A stretch of 64,000 nucleotides of DNA from Streptomyces sp. NBC_00162 (GTDB lineage Bacteria > Actinomycetota > Actinomycetes > Streptomycetales > Streptomycetaceae). This document shows positions 62,221 to 64,000 of the stretch, one piece after another (within the stretch, counting starts at the first letter, position 1; the number at the start of each line of letters is the position of its first letter). The DNA lies in the NCBI RefSeq assembly GCF_024611995.1, contig NZ_CP102509.1, positions 1,178,001 to 1,242,000 on the forward strand, read 5' to 3'. Below the pieces are notes generated by a model that saw nothing but the letters and a program-made list of their open reading frames with translations, made no database searches and was not told the DNA's origin. The position numbers were made by a program, and so were the translations under genes.

Positions 62221-62616
62221 ATGAACAAGATCACCCGTCGGCAGGCCTTGGGCACCACTGCCGGCGCACTCACCGTCCTAGGCCTTGCGGGCGCCACAGC
62301 GCGCGCCGCCTCCACCGACTCCCGTGCCGCCGCCACCCCAGCCGGCCCGGTCGACGAGGTGTACAAGGGCAGACGCATCCAGATAACCGCCGGCACCGGA
62401 GGCGGCCACCACGGCGGACACCACTCCCCCGGTCTGCCCACCGTCCGGATAGACGGCCGCGAACTGCACGTGATGCGGAACGCCGACGGCACCTGGATCA
62501 GCGTGGTCAACCACTACGAGACCTATGCCGACCCGACCTCGCTGGCCCGCGCCGCCGTGCGCGAGCTCCAGGGCGCCGTGCTCGCCCCGTTCGCCCCGAT
62601 GGGAGGCACGGCATGA
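62221..62616 (+). CDS. melC1: Tyrosinase copper chaperone (MelC1)
   Basis: 131 residues from ATG 62221. A Tat-type signal ([20 protein letters not shown]) is followed by the MelC1 hallmark [15 protein letters not shown], a His-rich copper-loading segment ([12 protein letters not shown], about residue 60) and [20 protein letters not shown]. It binds apotyrosinase, delivers copper and carries it out through the Tat route. It overlaps the melC2 start (ATGA), so both are made together. Confidence 0.95.
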   Translation: MNKITRRQALGTTAGALTVLGLAGATARAASTDSRAAATPAGPVDEVYKGRRIQITAGTGGGHHGGHHSPGLPTVRIDGRELHVMRNADGTWISVVNHYETYADPTSLARAAVRELQGAVLAPFAPMGGTA

Positions 62617-63461
62617 CCGTCCGCAAGAACCAGGCCACGCTCACTGCCGAGGAGAAGCGCGCCTTCACCAACGCGCTGCTGGAGCTGAAGCGCACCGGCC
62701 GCTACGACCGCTTCGTCACCACCCACAACGGCTTCATCATGAGCGACACCGACTCGGGCGACCGGGTGGGTCACCGCTCTCCCTCCTTCCTGCCCTGGCA
62801 CCGCCGGTTTCTTCTCGAGTTCGAGGCTGCTCTGCAGGCGGTGGACGCGAACGTCTCGCTCCCGTACTGGGACTGGACCGCCGACCGCACCACCCGCTCC
62901 TCCCTCTGGGCCGCCGACTTCCTGGGCGGCACCGGCCGGGCCCGCGACGGCCAGGTCCTGGACGGACCCTTCGCCTACGCGACGGGCAAGTGGAACATAG
63001 CCGTACGGGTGGACGGGCGCGCGTACCTGCGCCGGGCGCTGGGCCAGGGCGTGGCCGAGCTGCCGACCAAGGCGGAGGTGGACGCCGTACTCGCCATGCC
63101 GGTGTACGACGCGGCCCCCTGGAACAGCTCCTCCAGCGGCTTCCGCAACAACCTGGAGGGCTGGCGGGGCGCCAACCTGCACAACCGGGTGCACGTGTGG
63201 GTCGGCGGCCAGATGGGCACCGGGGTCTCCCCCAACGACCCGGTGTTCTGGATGCACCACGCCTACGTGGACAAGCTGTGGGCCGACTGGCAGGCCCGCC
63301 ACCCGCAGTCCACCTACCTGCCGGCGGCCGGCACCGCGAACGTCGTGGACCTGGGCGACACGATGCGGCCGTGGAACGACGTGACCCCGGCGGACATGCT
63401 GGACCACCGGAAGTTCTACACCTTCGACACCGAGCCGGTCGCCGCCGCCAGCCAGCGGTAG
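62613..63461 (+). CDS. melC2: Tyrosinase (MelC2)
   Basis: 282 residues from ATG 62613. A type-3 copper enzyme that oxidises monophenols and diphenols to quinones, leading to melanin. The CuA site His residues are in [28 protein letters not shown]; CuB in [20 protein letters not shown] and [20 protein letters not shown]. It has no signal of its own and is exported with MelC1. Its final 46 bases overlap the opposing response-regulator gene. Confidence 0.96.
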   Translation: MTVRKNQATLTAEEKRAFTNALLELKRTGRYDRFVTTHNGFIMSDTDSGDRVGHRSPSFLPWHRRFLLEFEAALQAVDANVSLPYWDWTADRTTRSSLWAADFLGGTGRARDGQVLDGPFAYATGKWNIAVRVDGRAYLRRALGQGVAELPTKAEVDAVLAMPVYDAAPWNSSSSGFRNNLEGWRGANLHNRVHVWVGGQMGTGVSPNDPVFWMHHAYVDKLWADWQARHPQSTYLPAAGTANVVDLGDTMRPWNDVTPADMLDHRKFYTFDTEPVAAASQR

Positions 63462-64000
63462 TGCAGTTCGGGGCGGCCGACCTGGCCGTACCGGGGGTGC
63501 GGTCCGCGCAGCCGGTGTCCACCAGGTGCTCCAGGTAGCGGCGGGCGGTGATCCGTGAGATCCCGGCCGCCTCGGCCGCCCCGCTGCGGTCAGCCCCTCG
63601 GGGGCCGACCGCAGCAGCGCGGCGACCCGGTCCAGGGTCGGCGCGCTCAGCCCCTTGGGCAGCTCCGCCGGGCGCGGGGCGCGCAGGGCGGCCATCGCCC
63701 GGTCCACGTCGTCCTGGCCGGCCGCCTCGCCCGCCGTCGCGCGGAACTCGGCGTACCGCAGGAGCCGTTCGCGCAGGGTCGGGAAGGCGAAGGGCTTCAG
63801 CACGTACTGGACCACGCCGAGCGAGACGCTCTCGCGGACCACGGCCAGGTCCCGCGCCGAGGTCACCACGATCACGTCGACGGGGTGCCCGGCGGCCCGC
63901 AGCCCGCGTGCGAAACGCAGGCCGTGCCCGTCGGGCAGGGTGAGGTCGAGCAGCAGCAGGTCGGCGCGGGTCCGTTCCAGGGCCCGAGTGGCCTCGGCGA
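63416..64000 (-). CDS. CitB/DctR-type response regulator, partial, two frameshifts
   Basis: The gene enters from the right edge. The receiver domain shows ADLLLLDLTLPDGHGLRFAR with the phospho-accepting Asp, VIVVTSARDLAVVRESVSLG and VLKPFAFPTLRERLLRYAEF (Lys). After a linker, LSAPTLDRVAALLRSAPEGL leads to the output helix-turn-helix, which only reads through if two frameshifts are corrected: at 63579-63582 (four C) and at the five-G run 63493-63497 (six expected). The restored tail is [40 protein letters not shown]. Such regulators with a sensor kinase control di- or tricarboxylate uptake. Confidence 0.8.

Overview
The window reads as chromosome of a Streptomyces species. GC is very high, intergenic gaps are short, and overlapping GTGA/ATGA stop-start pairs are frequent. 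It also carries typical streptomycete items: a melC1-melC2 tyrosinase pair, a DasR-type site at a GH18 chitinase, an SCO6745-family protein, a DUF6126/XRE-cupin pair, a cobalamin riboswitch, and several Tat-exported oxidoreductases and hydrolases. I read 56 protein genes, one tRNA (Trp, CCA) and one riboswitch. I see no phage, IS element, CRISPR array or origin.

Layout. 1-5 kb: an edge-truncated adenylate-forming enzyme, divergent from a MerR-type promoter that drives an ABC exporter, a VOC protein and a DUF3291 protein. 4.6-11.1 kb: a co-directional TetR, TauD/TfdA dioxygenase, MFS permease, unusual aldehyde dehydrogenase and acyl-CoA ligase set, which looks like a catabolic pathway. 11.3-15.6 kb: a DUF6221-like protein, an ECF41-type sigma factor and the gntR / gntK-gntP gluconate locus. 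15.6-25.8 kb: a hypothetical protein, a beta-lactamase-fold protein without its active site, a very large secreted subtilase, a DHA2 exporter, a Tat-exported agmatine deiminase-like protein and a cholesterol oxidase. 25.9-33.7 kb: a coupled CMD/reductase pair, the XRE-cupin/DUF6126 pair, an ATP-dependent DNA ligase, and a fused hydrolase-ABC ATPase with its permease.

33.7-44.1 kb: a reductase pair, then a sugar locus with GH35 beta-galactosidase, two LacI-type sensors, Gfo/Idh oxidoreductase, DUF993 aldolase-like protein and two AP-endonuclease-type TIM barrels, but no transporter. 44-50.5 kb: SCO6745-family protein, a Tat lipoprotein of the N,N-dimethylformamidase beta family, a VOC protein and a BtuFCD-like importer under a B12 riboswitch, next to tRNA-Trp and its hairpin. 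50.6-57.9 kb: a DUF4352-like protein, chitinase, aldo/keto reductase, a 2-keto-3-deoxygluconate kinase/aldolase operon facing an IclR regulator, and a membrane protein facing a MerR regulator. 58-64 kb: a sigma factor fused through a membrane segment to an extracellular CAP domain, a SigJ-type sigma factor, glutamate decarboxylase, the melanin pair, and an edge-truncated CitB/DctR-type response regulator.

One pattern cuts across everything. About a dozen well-conserved genes are split by single-base frameshifts, and most become whole if one base is added to a run of exactly five G or C. Five-base G/C runs are abundant by eye, whereas I found only one six-base run. This points to homopolymer shortening in the sequence rather than mass gene decay. 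I therefore annotate these loci as full genes and state the frameshift position in each.
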